A stretch of DNA of 51,579 nt from Cyanobacteria bacterium RUI128 (GTDB lineage Bacteria > Cyanobacteriota > Vampirovibrionia > Gastranaerophilales > Gastranaerophilaceae), in the NCBI GenBank assembly GCA_024695725.1, contig JAILHQ010000006.1, positions 1 to 51,579 of the forward strand. The letters run 5' to 3'. Positions 1 to 9,614 of this stretch are shown piece by piece. The number at the start of each line of letters is the position of its first letter. Position 1 is the first letter of the stretch. Both the position numbers and the translations under genes were made by a program. The notes under the pieces were generated by a model. It saw only the letters and a program-made list of their open reading frames with translations, was not told the origin of the DNA and did not search any database.

Positions 1-1
1 A

Positions 2-2191
2 CAGTTATCACAGTTCATGGACCAAACAAACCCGTTGGCTGAAATTACTCACAAAAGACGTATCTCAGCTCTCGGACCTGGCGGTTTGCAAAGAGAAAGA
101 GCAGGGTTCGCAGTACGTGACATCCACCCTTCTCACTACGGTCGTATCTGTCCGGTAGAAACACCGGAAGGACCTAACGCAGGTTTGATCGGTTCATTAG
201 CTACTCACGCAAGAGTTAATGACTATGGCTTCATCGAATCTCCGTTCTTTGTTGTTAAAGACGGCAAGGTTACTGATGAAGTTGTTTATATGACAGCTGA
301 CGAAGACGAAAACTTCCGTTGTGCACCGGCAGACGTTGAGTTGAACGAAGACGGTTCATTCAAAAATAAAATGGTTCCTGCTCGTTACAGATCAGAATTC
401 ATTATGACTGAATCTTTAAAAGTCGACTATGTTGGTGTATGTCCTATCCAGATTATTTCAATTGCTACATCGGTTATTCCGTTCATCGAACACGATGATG
501 CTAACCGTGCACTGATGGGATCCAACATGCAACGTCAAGCTGTTCCTTTGTTGATTACTGAACGTCCTGTTGTAGGTACAGGTCTTGAAGCTCGTGCGGC
601 AAAAGACTCCGGTATGGTTGTTGTATCTACTGTTGACGGTACTGTTGAAAGAGTAGTCGGCGAAGAAATTATAATTCGTGATGTTGAAGGTAAAGCTCAC
701 TTATATACTTTAATGAAGTATGTACGTTCAAACCAGGATACCTGTATTAACCAAAGACCTATCGTTAATGAAGGGGATAAGGTTCAGGCAGGCGATGTTA
801 TCGCAGACGGTGCATCAACAAGCTGCGGTGAGTTATCGTTAGGTAAGAACATTTTAGTAGCTTATATGCCTTGGGAAGGATATAACTTCGAGGATGCTAT
901 CTTGCTTTCTGAAAGATGCGTTCACGATGACATCTTCACTTCATTACACATTGAAAAATTAGAAATCGATGCAAGACAAACAAAAATCGGTCCGGAAGAA
1001 ATTACCCGTGAAATTCCGAACGTTTCAGAAGATGCTCTGAGACACTTGGATGAAAGAGGTATTGTCCGTATCGGTGCCCGTGTTTATGCAGACGATATTT
1101 TGGTAGGTAAGGTTACTCCTAAAGGTGAAACCGAACACCCGCCTGAAGAAAAACTGTTAAGAGCAATCTTTGCCGAAAAGGCAAGAGATGTTAAAGATAA
1201 TTCACTTCGTGTACCTCATGGTGAAGGCGGACGTGTACTTGACGTTAAGGTATTTGACAGAGAAAAAGGTGACGAATTGCCACCTGGTGCTAATACCGTA
1301 ATCAGAGTTTACATTGCTCAAAGACGTAAGGTATCTGTAGGTGATAAATTATCAGGACGTCACGGTAACAAAGGTATCGTATCAAGAATTCTTCCAAAAG
1401 AAGATATGCCATTCTTACCTGACGGAACTCCTGTAGATATCGTTCTTAACCCACTGGGTGTACCTTCTCGTATGAACGTTGGTCAAACTTACGAATGTTT
1501 GTTAGGTTTGGCTGCATACTTGACTGGTGAACACTACGAAGCACCTTCATTTGATGAAAGATACGGTGCTAACACATCTGAAAGAGTTACCAGAGAAGAA
1601 CTTCTTCGTGGTATCAAAGAATCAGGTTGTGACTGGGTTAGAGAAGACGGTAAGGTTTACCTGATTGACGGTAGAACGGGTGAAAGATTTGACAGACCGG
1701 TTGCGGTAGGTCTTTCTTACATTCTGAAACTTGTCCACCTTGTTGACGACAAGATTCACGCAAGATCAACAGGTCCTTATTCATTAGTTACACAACAACC
1801 TTTAGGCGGTAAAGCTCAATTCGGTGGCCAAAGATTCGGGGAAATGGAAGTTTGGGCATTGGAAGCTTACGGTGCTGCTTATACATTGCAGGAAATGCTT
1901 ACAATTAAATCCGATGATGTAAACGGAAGAAACCACGCTTACGAATCAATCGTTAAGGGTGATAACATTCCTAGACCGGGTATTCCGGAATCATTCAAGG
2001 TTCTTGTAAGAGAATTGCAAAGTATAGGTTTGGATATTACCGTTGCTAAGAAAGATGGCGTTGAAGTCGATTTAATGACTGATATGGATGATTTGAGAAA
2101 GGCTGCTCCGAAGAGAGTTCTTTCTGACGTTGATTCCGAGTTATTAAATTTCGGTTTTATTGATATGTCAATGTCATCAGGAGACATGTAA
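2..2191 (+). CDS. rpoB: RNA polymerase beta subunit, 5'-truncated by window edge
   Basis: This is the catalytic beta subunit of RNA polymerase. The reading frame is open to the window edge (first whole codon at position 2), so about the first third of the protein lies outside and the first ATG at 17 is internal. The visible part opens inside the rifampicin pocket ([18 protein letters not shown], then ISALGPGG). The positions equivalent to E. coli D516, H526, R529 and S531 are all the unmutated residue, while S522 is Ala. Further on are the conserved [12 protein letters not shown] active-site block and the C-terminal [20 protein letters not shown] clamp segment, so the 3' end is complete. It is followed by a perfect hairpin and then rpoC1. 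Family membership is certain. Confidence 0.98.
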   Translation, partial: QLSQFMDQTNPLAEITHKRRISALGPGGLQRERAGFAVRDIHPSHYGRICPVETPEGPNAGLIGSLATHARVNDYGFIESPFFVVKDGKVTDEVVYMTADEDENFRCAPADVELNEDGSFKNKMVPARYRSEFIMTESLKVDYVGVCPIQIISIATSVIPFIEHDDANRALMGSNMQRQAVPLLITERPVVGTGLEARAAKDSGMVVVSTVDGTVERVVGEEIIIRDVEGKAHLYTLMKYVRSNQDTCINQRPIVNEGDKVQAGDVIADGASTSCGELSLGKNILVAYMPWEGYNFEDAILLSERCVHDDIFTSLHIEKLEIDARQTKIGPEEITREIPNVSEDALRHLDERGIVRIGARVYADDILVGKVTPKGETEHPPEEKLLRAIFAEKARDVKDNSLRVPHGEGGRVLDVKVFDREKGDELPPGANTVIRVYIAQRRKVSVGDKLSGRHGNKGIVSRILPKEDMPFLPDGTPVDIVLNPLGVPSRMNVGQTYECLLGLAAYLTGEHYEAPSFDERYGANTSERVTREELLRGIKESGCDWVREDGKVYLIDGRTGERFDRPVAVGLSYILKLVHLVDDKIHARSTGPYSLVTQQPLGGKAQFGGQRFGEMEVWALEAYGAAYTLQEMLTIKSDDVNGRNHAYESIVKGDNIPRPGIPESFKVLVRELQSIGLDITVAKKDGVEVDLMTDMDDLRKAAPKRVLSDVDSELLNFGFIDMSMSSGDM

Positions 2192-2195
2192 TATA

Positions 2196-2232
2196 TTTAA
2201 GTAAGTTGGGCATTTTGCCCAACTTACTTAAA
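2196..2232 (+). promoter_or_regulatory. Perfect 17-bp hairpin between rpoB and rpoC1
   Basis: Arms 2196-2212 and 2216-2232 are exact reverse complements around a 3-nt TTT loop, starting 5 nt after the rpoB stop. No T-run follows (the next bases are CTGTTTAA), so it does not look like an intrinsic terminator. It could be an RNase III processing site, a 3'-end stabiliser or part of an attenuator within rpoBC1C2. The structure is seen directly; the role is inference. Confidence 0.75.
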
Positions 2233-2287
2233 CTGTTTAAAACGTGTAATATCGTAAAGCAAAAGTAAATTATAGGAGAATATAAAA

Positions 2288-3997
2288 TTGGCTACAAGTA
2301 TTGATTATTTTGATTATATAAGAATAAGCATTGCTTCACCTGAAAGAATCATGAAATGGTCATATGGTGAGGTAACAAAGCCTGAAACAATCAACTACAG
2401 AACCTTAAAGCCTGAACGTGACGGTTTGTTCTGTGAAAAGATCTTTGGTCCAACCAAGGATTGGGAATGTTTCTGCGGTAAGTATAAAAGAGTACGTCAC
2501 AAAGGTATTATTTGTGAACGATGCGGTGTTGAAGTTACGGATTCAAAAGTAAGAAGACACAGAATGGGCCACATCAAACTGGCTGCTCCTGTTTCTCATA
2601 TTTGGTTCTTAAAGGGTATTCCTTCTTATCTCGGTTTACTCCTTGACGTAACTTTGAAGGATTTGGAACAGGTTATCTACTTCAATAACTATATTGTTAT
2701 GGATGGTGGAGATTCTGAATTTAAGAAGTTCCAGTTATTAACAGAAGAAGAATATGAAGAATATATGGAAGATCACGAAGAATCAACTTTAAAAGTTGGT
2801 ATAGGTGCTGAAGCTATCAAAGAATTGCTGGCTGAATTAGACATTAATGGTTTGGCTAACGAAATCAGAGGTGAGCTTGAAGCGGGTGTATCTTCTGTTC
2901 AAAAGAAATCTAAGTTGATCAAGAGATTAAGATTATTAGATTCATTAATCTCTTCTGAAACAGATCCAACCTGGATGATTATGGATGTGTTGCCTGTAAC
3001 ACCGCCTGATTTGAGACCAATGGTACAGTTAGACGGCGGACGTTTTGCAACATCTGACTTAAACGACTTGTACAGACGTGTTATCAACAGAAACAACCGT
3101 TTACAGAGATTGTTGGAAATGGGCGCACCTGAAATCATCGTAAGAAACGAAAAACGTATGTTACAAGAAGCTGTTGATGCTTTGATTGATAACGGCAGAC
3201 GCGGCAGAACGGTTGTTGGTCCTAACAATAGAGCGTTGAAATCATTATCTAACATTATCGAAGGTAAACAAGGTCGTTTCCGTCAGAACCTGTTAGGTAA
3301 GCGTGTTGACTACTCAGGCCGTTCAGTTATCGTTGTTGGCCCTCAGCTGAAGTTGAACCAATGCGGTTTGCCGAAGGAAATGGCTATCGAATTATTCAAG
3401 CCGTTCGTTGTAAACAAACTTATTGAACGCGGTTATGTACAAAACATCAAATCAGCTAAGAAGAAAATCGAAAGATCGGATCCTAAAGTTTGGGATATCT
3501 TGGAAGAAGTAATTGACGGACACCCGGTAATGCTGAACCGTGCTCCGACACTTCACAGACTTGGTATTCAGGCATTTGAACCAAAATTAGTTGAAGGTAG
3601 AGCAATTCAGCTTCACCCGTTGGCTTGTACAGCGTTCAACGCTGACTTCGACGGTGACCAAATGGCTGTTCACGTACCTCTTTCTATCGAGGCTCAAACT
3701 GAGGCAAGAATGCTCATGTTAGCAACTAACAACATTCTTGCACCGGCTAACGGTAAACCTATTATTACTCCTTCTCAGGATATGGTATTAGGTATGTATT
3801 ACTTAACTATTATTGAAAAACCTGATATGGAACCTAAAGGTAATTACTATAGCTATACAGACGCACTTGCTGCGCTTGAAAGCGGTGTTCTCGAACTCCA
3901 CGACAAGATTATTGTTCGTGATGAAAACGGTAAGAGAATAGAAACAACACCGGGCAGAATTATCTTTAATGAAGCTGTTAGGGAAGCTTTAGTTTAG
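2288..3997 (+). CDS. rpoC1: RNA polymerase beta-prime N-terminal half (gamma subunit)
   Basis: This is the N-terminal part of beta-prime encoded as its own gene, the arrangement typical of Cyanobacteria. The start is TTG at 2288, supported by AGGAG at 2274-2278 with 9-nt spacing and by the family-like N terminus ([16 protein letters not shown]). The N-terminal zinc site is C61, C63, C76 and C79. The catalytic magnesium loop NADFDGD lies at residues 451-457, with D453, D455 and D457 as ligands. At 569 aa it is somewhat shorter than the roughly 620 aa of many cyanobacteria. It ends just after the active-site module, at the usual cyanobacterial split. rpoC2 follows after 36 nt. Confidence 0.97.
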   Translation: MATSIDYFDYIRISIASPERIMKWSYGEVTKPETINYRTLKPERDGLFCEKIFGPTKDWECFCGKYKRVRHKGIICERCGVEVTDSKVRRHRMGHIKLAAPVSHIWFLKGIPSYLGLLLDVTLKDLEQVIYFNNYIVMDGGDSEFKKFQLLTEEEYEEYMEDHEESTLKVGIGAEAIKELLAELDINGLANEIRGELEAGVSSVQKKSKLIKRLRLLDSLISSETDPTWMIMDVLPVTPPDLRPMVQLDGGRFATSDLNDLYRRVINRNNRLQRLLEMGAPEIIVRNEKRMLQEAVDALIDNGRRGRTVVGPNNRALKSLSNIIEGKQGRFRQNLLGKRVDYSGRSVIVVGPQLKLNQCGLPKEMAIELFKPFVVNKLIERGYVQNIKSAKKKIERSDPKVWDILEEVIDGHPVMLNRAPTLHRLGIQAFEPKLVEGRAIQLHPLACTAFNADFDGDQMAVHVPLSIEAQTEARMLMLATNNILAPANGKPIITPSQDMVLGMYYLTIIEKPDMEPKGNYYSYTDALAALESGVLELHDKIIVRDENGKRIETTPGRIIFNEAVREALV

Positions 3998-4033
3998 TAG
4001 TTACCAAGTTTGAAGAATTATAAGGGAAATAAA

Positions 4034-7000
4034 ATGGAAAATACATATTCACGTACAAAGACAAAGACACCTGAATTCATCAACAAGTTGATGGACAAAG
4101 GTGCTATCAGAAAATTGCTTTCTCAGATGTATCTTGAGTACGGTGGTGCTAAGACAGGTGAGTTGGCAAATACATTGAAGAACTTAGGTTACAGATATGC
4201 AACAAGATCAGGGGTAACAATTTCTATTTCTGACTTGTCAGTACCTGAAACTAAGAGAGAATTGTTAGACTCAGCAGAAGCTGAAATTGAAAAGTCTACA
4301 AATCGTTATTTAAAAGGTGAAATTACAGAGGTTGAAAGATATACAAAGGTTATCGATACCTGGTCTGAAACAACAGCAAAGCTGACAGAACAGGTTGTAG
4401 AAAACTTTGACAGACTTAACCCTGTATATATGATGGCATTCTCCGGTGCGAGAGGTAACTTATCACAGGTATCACAGTTGGTTGGTATGCGTGGTTTGAT
4501 GGCCGACGCTGCCGGACAGATCATCGACTTACCGATTAAGTCAAACTTTAAAGAAGGCTTGTCCGTAACCGAATACATCATTTCTTCTTACGGTGCACGT
4601 AAGGGTCTGGTAGATACAGCGTTGAAAACAGCTGACTCAGGTTATTTGACAAGACGTTTGGTTGACGTTGCGCAAGACGTTATCATTAAAGAACACGATT
4701 GCGGCGGCGACAACTATATTAATATGAAGCCTATTGTTGACGGTGACAACGTTATCGTTCCTCTTATCGACAGATTATTGGGCAGAACTGTTGCTCAGGA
4801 TATCTACGATACAGACGGAAAGACTCTGTTGGTTGCTAAGAACACAACTATGGGCCGTGAAGATATCGAAAAGATTTCTCACTTAACTCTTAACGAGTTA
4901 AAGGTTCGTTCAGGTCTTACCTGTTCATTAGAATACGGTGTCTGCCAAAAATGTTACGGTTGGGCGATGACCACTCAGAAAATGGTTGATATCGGAGAAG
5001 CTATCGGTATTATCGCTGCTCAGTCAATTGGTGAACCTGGTACACAGCTGACACTGAGAACATTCCACACCGGTGGTGCGGTAGGCGTTAAAGAAGCAAT
5101 TAAGGCATTTACAGCAAGAGAAGACGGTGTCGTTTCTTCATCTCTTAAGACAAGAGAATTAAGAACACGTCACGGTGATGTCGTAAATGTTGTTATATAT
5201 GAAGGTGATATTGAAGTTAAGGGTGCTAAGCGCTCAAGCAAATATCATATTCCTGCTGGTGCTGTTCTTTACGTTAAGGATGGCGACAAGGTTAAGAAGG
5301 GCGATAACCTCGCTAACTTTGACCCTTCTGCTCAAAACGAACGCGGTCGTTTGACAGAAAAAGCAACAAAGGATATTAACTCAGATGTTGCAGGTCAAAT
5401 CTTCTTCCAAGACTTCGTTGCTGACGAAAAGAAAGACAGACAGGGTAACATATCACGTACCGCTAACAAAGCAGGTATCGTTTGGGTAATCGCCGGTGAC
5501 GTTTATAACTTACCGGGTGGTTCAAAGATTTTGGTTGAAGACAAACAGGCTGTTAAAACAGGTGAAGAATTGGCTGAAACAATGATTATCTGTGAACACG
5601 GCGGTGAAGTCAGATACAGTTCTGATTTGGTTATCGAAGATGCCAAGTTTGAAGGTAAGAAGATTAAGAAGATTGTTAAAGGTAAGGAATTAACAATCGT
5701 TATCGCATCTTTGATTCCGTCAAACGCATCATTTGAACAAACCAAGAAAGAACAATTCTGGACAGTTGATGGTGATGGCGAAAGATACATCGTTAAGGCT
5801 CCTGTTGATACAACCGTTGAAAACGGTATGGTTATCGCTGAGTTGATAGATGATGAATACACAGTTCCGTCATCAGGTGAAATTAGATATAACGGTATTG
5901 AAGTTGACGAAAATCAGGTTATCGTTAGCCCTGGTGAAGTTGTATTCATTCCGGAAGAAGTTCACCAAATCAACAAGGATTCAACTCTTAAGATGGTTGA
6001 AAACGGTACGGCTGTTACAGAAGGTACAGAAATCGTTAAAGACGTATATTGCCACATTGACGGTATTGTTGAATTTAACGAATTTAATGATGTAATACAC
6101 GAAATAACTATCAGACCTGGTGAATTGCATACATTGGCAAGTGTTAACGATCTGAAGGTTGAAGAAGGTGCAGTTCTTAAGAAAGGTACTGTTATTGCCG
6201 AAGGTATCAAGGCAAAACAAACTTCTATCGTAACAATTATGGAATCAGGTTTTGATGATATCGATATTGATGATGATTATGAAGAAATTGATACTACAGT
6301 AGGTTTGGAAGAAAAACCTATCCAGATTTTGGTAAGACCTGTTCAGATTTTGAACATCAAGCCAAAAGATGTATCTATCAAGTTCAACACATCAGATGAA
6401 TTGATTGACGTTGTATCTGAAACTCAGTTACAGTACAAAGACGGTGCAAGAGTAAGAAACCTTGACGGTTCAACTTTGACAAGAACAAGTTTGAAGTTGT
6501 CAATGGAAGGTTACTTATCACACCTGAAAGGTCTTGTTGAGTTAGACGATAAGGGTCAGTTAAAGGTTGTCGTACTTGAAACCTTAATCGTACGTCGTGA
6601 AATGGAAGGTAATTCTAAGCTGAATGCATCATTACAGACAGAATTACTCGTAAAAGACGGCGAAGTAATTGCACCGCACACAGCTGTAGCTAAGACAGAA
6701 GTTTTGGCTATTGCAGACGGTATCGCATCTGTTTCCGGCGGTGAAGAAGAAGCAAGACGTTTAATTCTTCACTCTGCTGAATACGAATCAGAAGTTAAGG
6801 TTAAAGGTAAAGCAGCAGTTAAGGAAGGCGATTTTGTTAAACTTGACGAAGTTATCGCTGATAGTGGAGAAACGGCTCCTGTATCAGGTCAGGTAATTTC
6901 TGCAGGCAAAGGCAAGCTCGTTATCAGAAGCGGTCGTCCTTACCTTATCAGTGCAGGTACACAATTGCAGATTGTAGAAGGTTCACTTGTACAACGTGGC

Positions 7001-7894
7001 GATAGTGTTGCGACATTACTTTATGAAAGACAAAAGACAGGCGATATCGTTCAAGGTTTGCCGAGGGTTGAAGAACTTCTTGAAGCAAGAAAACCTAAAG
7101 ATTGTGCTATTTTGGCAGAATATGACGGTGTTGCTACTATTGAAATGGATGAAGATGTTCCAAGACTGTTCTTAGAATCTGAAGAAATGGGCAAGAAAGA
7201 GGTTAAATACACTATTGATTCAACCGTTATCGTTGCTAACAAGCAGCAGGTTAAGAAAGGTGATCCTCTTACAAGTGGTCCTTTGAACCCGCACGATATT
7301 ATCAGACTTTGCGGCCCTGAAGCTGCACAACAATATCTTGTAGACGAAGTACAACGTGTATACCGTTCACAAGGTGTAGAAATTGCTGATAAACACATCG
7401 AAATGATTGTCAGACAGATGACTAAGAAGGTTAAAATTATTGAACCGGGCGATACAAACTTCTTACCTGGCGAATTGGTTGAAACACACGTATTCGAAAA
7501 GGAAAACGAAGCTATTATTGCTAAGGAAGGAACACCTGCTGAATGTGAATATATGCTTTTAGGTATCACAAAGGCTTCTTTGAATACTGAAAGCTTTATT
7601 TCAGCAGCATCATTCCAGGAAACAACAAGAATCTTAACAGAGGCTGCCGTTGAAGGTAAGAAGGATATGTTGAGAGGTCTTAAGGAAAACGTTATCATTG
7701 GTAGATTGATTCCTGCAGGTACTGGTTACCACCACTTATCATTTGCCAGTGAAGAAAAAGACAGAGAAGCTCAAAGAAGAGCTGCTGCTCAACGTAATCA
7801 GGCTAGAAAACCGTCAGCAATCTTAGAAGAAATCGAAGGTATGTTCGGTTCTCCTGAGTTGTTGGTTCAGGACGACAGCGACTTGATTGAATAA
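4034..7894 (+). CDS. rpoC2: RNA polymerase beta-prime C-terminal half (beta'' subunit)
   Basis: This is the C-terminal part of beta-prime, 1286 aa. I chose ATG 4034, preceded by AAGGG at 4022-4026, over an in-frame TTG at 4010. Zinc ligands C223, C297, C304 and C307 keep the E. coli spacing (814/888/895/898). The trigger-loop motif GIIAAQSIGEPGTQ begins at residue 325. The conserved downstream block TGDIVQGLPRVEELLEARKP only returns near residue 1002, so about 600 residues are inserted between them. They contain repeated GxxVxxGxxL-like beta-barrel motifs, which matches the cyanobacterial SI3 insertion made of barrel-hybrid domains. A clear terminator follows, so rpoB-rpoC1-rpoC2 is one transcription unit. 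Confidence 0.97.
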   Translation: MENTYSRTKTKTPEFINKLMDKGAIRKLLSQMYLEYGGAKTGELANTLKNLGYRYATRSGVTISISDLSVPETKRELLDSAEAEIEKSTNRYLKGEITEVERYTKVIDTWSETTAKLTEQVVENFDRLNPVYMMAFSGARGNLSQVSQLVGMRGLMADAAGQIIDLPIKSNFKEGLSVTEYIISSYGARKGLVDTALKTADSGYLTRRLVDVAQDVIIKEHDCGGDNYINMKPIVDGDNVIVPLIDRLLGRTVAQDIYDTDGKTLLVAKNTTMGREDIEKISHLTLNELKVRSGLTCSLEYGVCQKCYGWAMTTQKMVDIGEAIGIIAAQSIGEPGTQLTLRTFHTGGAVGVKEAIKAFTAREDGVVSSSLKTRELRTRHGDVVNVVIYEGDIEVKGAKRSSKYHIPAGAVLYVKDGDKVKKGDNLANFDPSAQNERGRLTEKATKDINSDVAGQIFFQDFVADEKKDRQGNISRTANKAGIVWVIAGDVYNLPGGSKILVEDKQAVKTGEELAETMIICEHGGEVRYSSDLVIEDAKFEGKKIKKIVKGKELTIVIASLIPSNASFEQTKKEQFWTVDGDGERYIVKAPVDTTVENGMVIAELIDDEYTVPSSGEIRYNGIEVDENQVIVSPGEVVFIPEEVHQINKDSTLKMVENGTAVTEGTEIVKDVYCHIDGIVEFNEFNDVIHEITIRPGELHTLASVNDLKVEEGAVLKKGTVIAEGIKAKQTSIVTIMESGFDDIDIDDDYEEIDTTVGLEEKPIQILVRPVQILNIKPKDVSIKFNTSDELIDVVSETQLQYKDGARVRNLDGSTLTRTSLKLSMEGYLSHLKGLVELDDKGQLKVVVLETLIVRREMEGNSKLNASLQTELLVKDGEVIAPHTAVAKTEVLAIADGIASVSGGEEEARRLILHSAEYESEVKVKGKAAVKEGDFVKLDEVIADSGETAPVSGQVISAGKGKLVIRSGRPYLISAGTQLQIVEGSLVQRGDSVATLLYERQKTGDIVQGLPRVEELLEARKPKDCAILAEYDGVATIEMDEDVPRLFLESEEMGKKEVKYTIDSTVIVANKQQVKKGDPLTSGPLNPHDIIRLCGPEAAQQYLVDEVQRVYRSQGVEIADKHIEMIVRQMTKKVKIIEPGDTNFLPGELVETHVFEKENEAIIAKEGTPAECEYMLLGITKASLNTESFISAASFQETTRILTEAAVEGKKDMLRGLKENVIIGRLIPAGTGYHHLSFASEEKDREAQRRAAAQRNQARKPSAILEEIEGMFGSPELLVQDDSDLIE

Positions 7895-7918
7895 TAATTG
7901 GTAACAATTATATATAAG

Positions 7919-7949
7919 AAAAGCGACAGAGAAATCTGTCGTTTTTTTT
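7919..7949 (+). terminator. Rho-independent terminator of rpoBC1C2
   Basis: Stem CGACAGA (7924-7930) and TCTGTCG (7935-7941) enclose a GAAA loop and are followed by eight T residues. Flanking A and T bases extend the stem. On the minus strand a shorter CTTTT tract follows the stem, so it may also stop the convergent GT9 transcript. Confidence 0.9.
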
Positions 7950-7990
7950 GTTTCAATATTTTTTAGATATGAGTTAATTTACCATTTTGC

Positions 7991-8014
7991 ATTTACCCCT
8001 TTATATTTACCCCT
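7991..8014 (-). repeat. Pair of ATTTACCCCT elements
   Basis: Two copies of ATTTACCCCT lie at 7991-8000 and 8005-8014, 14 bp apart. On the minus strand they read AGGGGTAAAT directly after the stop of the GT9 gene, whose TAG (8013-8015) overlaps the second copy. They belong to a motif dispersed over the window. Confidence 0.7.
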
Positions 8015-9032
8015 ACTCCAAGGCACGGATAACATCTTCAACGGTAGGGAATTTTCTGCATCTGGCTTCACCCATATCAAGGCACACTTCGCTTTCGCAA
8101 GGCTGACATTCAATTTTGCCGTAGAGTGATTTATATTTTTCTTTATCATTATAATCTATCGGACTGTACTTAGCGGGATCTGTGCAGGTAAAGATAGTTA
8201 TTATTCGAGGTTTGCCGACAGCCCAGGCAAGTGCACAGGCCTCGGTTTCGCTTGTGATTACGATATCTGCTCTTTTCAGGACATCAATAAAACTTTCGAC
8301 TCTTGTTTCTCCTACAAGATTCAGAAATGCTTCTCCGCCGATTTCTTTTACAAACCGTTTGTCGAGTATCCCGCCTGTGAAAACAAGGTTATACTTATCT
8401 TTTATTCGTTCGATAAGTGTTTGCCAGTTTACTGCAGACCACTGCTTGTTTTCGTTTTTTGCGCCTGCACATATTATTATTGTCTTTTTGTCTTTGTCCA
8501 ACAGTTCAAAGGTTTTGTCGTGCCTGAGGGTAAAGGTGTAGTCTATTTCAGGCATAGGGAAATAGAAATCATTGTACGGTATATTCAGGTACTTAAGGAA
8601 ATAGAGGTTTCTTTCAACCATGTTCTTTGTATCAAGTTTTGATTTGGGTATGACTTCATTTCCGCCTATGGCAGCAAACCCTTTTGCATCTGAGTAGGTA
8701 AGTTTTCTTTTCCCGTTGCACATAGCAAAGGTAAGCAGACTTCTTATATCCTGCTGACAGTCTATCACTATGTCATAACTAACCGATTTTACACGTTCTA
8801 TCTGTTTAAAAAACGCTTCCCATGTATCTGTGTTTAGCCATTTGTCAGTCCATCTTTCCATTGACATGAGGAAAACTCTGTCTATTTTAGGGTTTTTGTT
8901 TATTACGCTGAACCCTTTTTCCGACACAACGTAATCAACTCTTATCCCGTTATCCTTCAATATACCGGCTAAGGGTAGGGTATAAACGGTTTGAGCTATA
9001 TTTCCGAGTGATATAATAAGAACTTTTTGCAT
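8013..9032 (-). CDS. Glycosyltransferase family 9 (heptosyltransferase-like), copy 1
   Basis: The 339-aa protein belongs to GT9 (LPS heptosyltransferase superfamily, GT-B fold), which adds sugars to the inner core of surface glycolipids at the cytoplasmic face. Evidence is the N terminus KVLIISLGNIAQTVYTLPLA, the donor-side block ITSETEACALAWAVGKP and a Cys-rich tail (C-x2-C-x4-C-x7-C, in CQPCESEVCLDMGEARC) typical of this family. A TCCTT at 9041-9045 (AAGGA on the minus strand) supports ATG 9032. Two further GT9 genes lie in the window and none is next to other LPS genes. The family is clear; the exact sugar and acceptor are unknown. Confidence 0.85.
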   Translation of the reverse strand: MQKVLIISLGNIAQTVYTLPLAGILKDNGIRVDYVVSEKGFSVINKNPKIDRVFLMSMERWTDKWLNTDTWEAFFKQIERVKSVSYDIVIDCQQDIRSLLTFAMCNGKRKLTYSDAKGFAAIGGNEVIPKSKLDTKNMVERNLYFLKYLNIPYNDFYFPMPEIDYTFTLRHDKTFELLDKDKKTIIICAGAKNENKQWSAVNWQTLIERIKDKYNLVFTGGILDKRFVKEIGGEAFLNLVGETRVESFIDVLKRADIVITSETEACALAWAVGKPRIITIFTCTDPAKYSPIDYNDKEKYKSLYGKIECQPCESEVCLDMGEARCRKFPTVEDVIRALE

Positions 9033-9123
9033 GTTTTATTTCCTTATATTCTAATATATCATATTTTTTGATTTATTTTAACAACCATGAAAAAGTCCTG
9101 ATATATAAGGGTTTTAGCCTCAT

Positions 9124-9143
9124 TGTGTAAAGTTTTGTAACAA
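9124..9143 (-). promoter_or_regulatory. HLR1-like paired TTACA element upstream of the 9223 gene
   Basis: The plus strand reads TGTGTAAAGTTTTGTAACAA. On the minus strand this is GTTACAAA-AC-TTTACACA, two 8-nt direct repeats with a 2-nt spacer, which fits the cyanobacterial HLR1 (RpaB) consensus with one mismatch. A copy with 19 of 20 identical bases is at 51245-51264. It ends about 80 nt before the next start codon. Confidence 0.5.
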
Positions 9144-9222
9144 TGAATCTTAAAATCCTAAAGTTTGAATAAAGATGTGCCGTACATAAGAGTATCAGAG
9201 AAAATTTATAGGAGATCAAAAA

Positions 9223-9555
9223 ATGGAATTTAACAATGTTAACTTTTTCGCACAAAACGCAGCAGCATTAAATAAAGCACAAGGTAAAGAGGAAGTAAAA
9301 AAGGAAGAAGTTGTTCAACCAGAAGTTAAGGACAACAAACCTGCAGAAAAACAATGCAGTGCAGATGATGTATTCGCATTCTTGGCTGGTTCAAATGTTG
9401 GCTTTAAAGTAAAGGTTTCAAAAGCAGAAAAAGCTGATGCAGCACAAGAAGCAAGAATCGGTAATTTTATGGCTGAATTTGAAGAAGCATTCGATTTTGC
9501 TAAAAGTTTAGGTTTGTCTGACGAAGCAGCATTCGCTGTAATCGACAGAATTTAG
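9223..9555 (+). CDS. Small acidic protein of unknown function (110 aa)
   Basis: I do not recognise this protein. It has a strong AGGAG site before ATG 9223 and its own terminator, so it is very likely a real monocistronic gene. The N terminus (MEFNNVNFFAQNAAALNKAQ) is Asn- and Ala-rich. The middle (about residues 22-45) is a charged Lys/Glu/Val linker. The C-terminal half is Ala-, Glu- and Lys-rich and predicted helical (AEFEEAFDFAKSLGLSDEAA). There is no signal peptide or membrane segment. It shares its upstream HLR1-like element with the genes at 34475 and 51491, which suggests common regulation. It may be a small lineage-specific cytosolic protein. Confidence 0.8.
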   Translation: MEFNNVNFFAQNAAALNKAQGKEEVKKEEVVQPEVKDNKPAEKQCSADDVFAFLAGSNVGFKVKVSKAEKADAAQEARIGNFMAEFEEAFDFAKSLGLSDEAAFAVIDRI

Positions 9556-9585
9556 AGACGAGTATCAATAATAAAAAGCGAGATT

Positions 9586-9614
9586 AAAAGACACCCATCA
9601 AACGGTGTCTTTTT
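9586..9614. terminator. Bidirectional terminator between the 9223 gene and spoU
   Basis: The 10-bp stem AAAAGACACC (9586-9595) and GGTGTCTTTT (9604-9613) encloses an 8-nt loop, with T and A tracts on either side. The minus-strand methyltransferase stop codon (9613-9615) is embedded at the edge of the right arm. Confidence 0.85.

Noticed and set aside
2196..2232. The rpoB-rpoC1 hairpin as a terminator
   Set aside because: No T-run follows the stem, and stopping transcription before rpoC1 would be detrimental without a second promoter.
4010..4033. TTG start for rpoC2 eight codons upstream
   Set aside because: ATG 4034 has a proper AAGGG site, and the extra residues are not expected in the family.
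7051..7698. Long antisense open frame (215 codons) inside rpoC2
   Set aside because: It is an overlap of a highly conserved gene with skewed codon use; it has no ribosome site and no recognisable domain.
9124..9143. NtcA binding site (GTA-N8-TAC)
   Set aside because: The spacing fits GTA-N8-TAA, but the required final C is A; the paired TTACA reading is a better match.
9073..9255. Minus-strand open frame overlapping the start of the 110-aa gene
   Set aside because: It would cover the promoter and start of a better supported gene and has no ribosome-binding site.
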